From positions 1 to 5,087 of the forward strand of contig JAAYTC010000014.1 in NCBI GenBank assembly GCA_012518155.1: DNA of 5,087 nucleotides, written 5' to 3'. Origin of the DNA: Bacteroidales bacterium. Its GTDB lineage: Bacteria; Bacteroidota; Bacteroidia; Bacteroidales; Dysgonomonadaceae. How positions within the stretch are numbered: the stretch's first letter is position 1; each line of letters opens with the position of its first letter. The position numbers and the translations under genes are program-made. The notes below the pieces were generated by a model, which saw only the letters and a program-made list of their open reading frames with translations, did no database searches and was not told where the DNA came from. Shown in pieces: positions 4,564 to 5,087 of this stretch.

Positions 4564-5087
4564 TTACCGGTTGGTGCCCTCGAACATGTCGTGATTGGGT
4601 CCCTCTGATCTTTGCTGCTGCCTGAAATTGTTGAAGGTGTAGGTCAATGTAAGCGTGAAGAGGGGGGAACGGGGATAGATTTTAGTCAGCGTCTCCATTC
4701 CGACACCCGAGCGGGTGTTGATGTATTTAGCCGTTGAAAGGATATCTCGGATCACGACTCCCGCCGTTAGGTTTCGTTTCGGGAATTGCTGCCGTGCCGC
4801 CAGGTTAAGGTAGAAAAAACCATCCACTCGCCCTTGCGTGCTTACCATCGGCCCCACGTAATAGGCTTCCAGTCGTGCCCGCGTGTTTTTCGCCACATCG
4901 AAGTTGTTATTCACCGCCAACTGCCAATTCCAACTCTCTTCATCGTCATCCACTTTAAATTCGTTCTTGATGCGATAAAAGTAATAACTGGTATTCGCGT
5001 CAAGGTTCCAGTAGTTATTTAATTGGAGGTTCGCCGCCAGTTCGATCCCCGTGGAGTAATCGTTGCCCACGTTGGCCATCGAATCCA
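4564..5087 (-). CDS. Outer-membrane beta-barrel (TonB-dependent-receptor-like) protein, C-terminal part
   Basis: The frame stays open past the right edge: two codons before the Met at 5077-5079 encode Asp-Ser, so that Met is internal and the gene begins outside the window. NVGNDYSTGIELAANLQLN, then alternating amphipathic strands such as LDANTSYYFYRI, ARLEAYYVGPM and GFFYLNLAARQQF, and the final strand LFTLTLTYTFNNF, match the C-terminal barrel of the Bacteroidota outer-membrane beta-barrel family (Pfam OMP_b-brl_3 type, from memory). As in that family, a short polar, charged tail ending EGTNR follows the last strand. The protein would sit in the outer membrane and probably import or bind a nutrient or metal ligand through TonB; the plug domain, which would help define the ligand, is outside the window. 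The GC-richer codon use resembles the helicase, consistent with core genome beyond the accessory stretch. Confidence 0.85.
   Translation of the reverse strand, partial: DSMANVGNDYSTGIELAANLQLNNYWNLDANTSYYFYRIKNEFKVDDDEESWNWQLAVNNNFDVAKNTRARLEAYYVGPMVSTQGRVDGFFYLNLAARQQFPKRNLTAGVVIRDILSTAKYINTRSGVGMETLTKIYPRSPLFTLTLTYTFNNFRQQQRSEGPNHDMFEGTNR

Noticed and set aside
4553..4568. GGTAA/TTACC hairpin at the receptor stop codon as a terminator
   Set aside because: The stem is only 5 bp, overlaps the stop codon and has no T tract on the minus strand.
1..5087. CRISPR array or insertion sequence
   Set aside because: No regularly spaced repeats, transposase or terminal inverted repeats with target duplications were seen.

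Overview
The window looks like chromosome from a member of the Bacteroidota, most likely a gut-type Bacteroidales. Three things point there: promoter boxes of the TAnnTTTG type ahead of the tRNA, the helicase and the two-gene cassette; a helicase start codon with no Shine-Dalgarno sequence; and gene families typical of the phylum (a 2-oxoacid:ferredoxin oxidoreductase gamma subunit and an outer-membrane beta-barrel family protein with a polar tail after the last strand). Genus cannot be fixed from this sequence.

Layout, left to right. Bases 1-140 are the C-terminal 45 codons of a plus-strand gene, probably the gamma subunit of a 2-oxoacid:ferredoxin oxidoreductase, followed by a GC-rich hairpin. 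Convergent to it, 195-2330 (minus) encodes a 711-residue RhlE-like DEAD-box RNA helicase. Its helicase core is complete, and nearly half its length is a charged, low-complexity C-terminal tail with an internal 16-residue tandem duplication. The helicase appears to have a leader of about 140 nt holding two perfect 7-bp inverted repeats. A divergent promoter drives a tRNA-Ser(UGA) at 2588-2672.

From the end of the tRNA to about 4563 the sequence becomes clearly AT-richer and looks accessory. It holds a tightly coupled two-gene cassette on the plus strand: a 260-residue protein of unrecognised family, whose start codon lies just after a promoter box (possible leaderless mRNA), then a 158-residue PIN-domain protein with all four acidic active-site positions, overlapping the first gene by 8 bp. 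This is the most likely candidate here for an under-described system, perhaps toxin-antitoxin-like or a defence ribonuclease with a dedicated partner. Downstream are possible decayed coding remnants on the minus strand and a tRNA-like T-arm/acceptor relic at about 4406-4448. Together with the intact tRNA-Ser upstream, these suggest a tRNA-associated insertion hot spot, although no integrase is present in the window.

The right edge (4564-5087, minus, GC-richer again) is the C-terminal part of an outer-membrane beta-barrel (TonB-dependent-receptor-like) protein that continues beyond the window.
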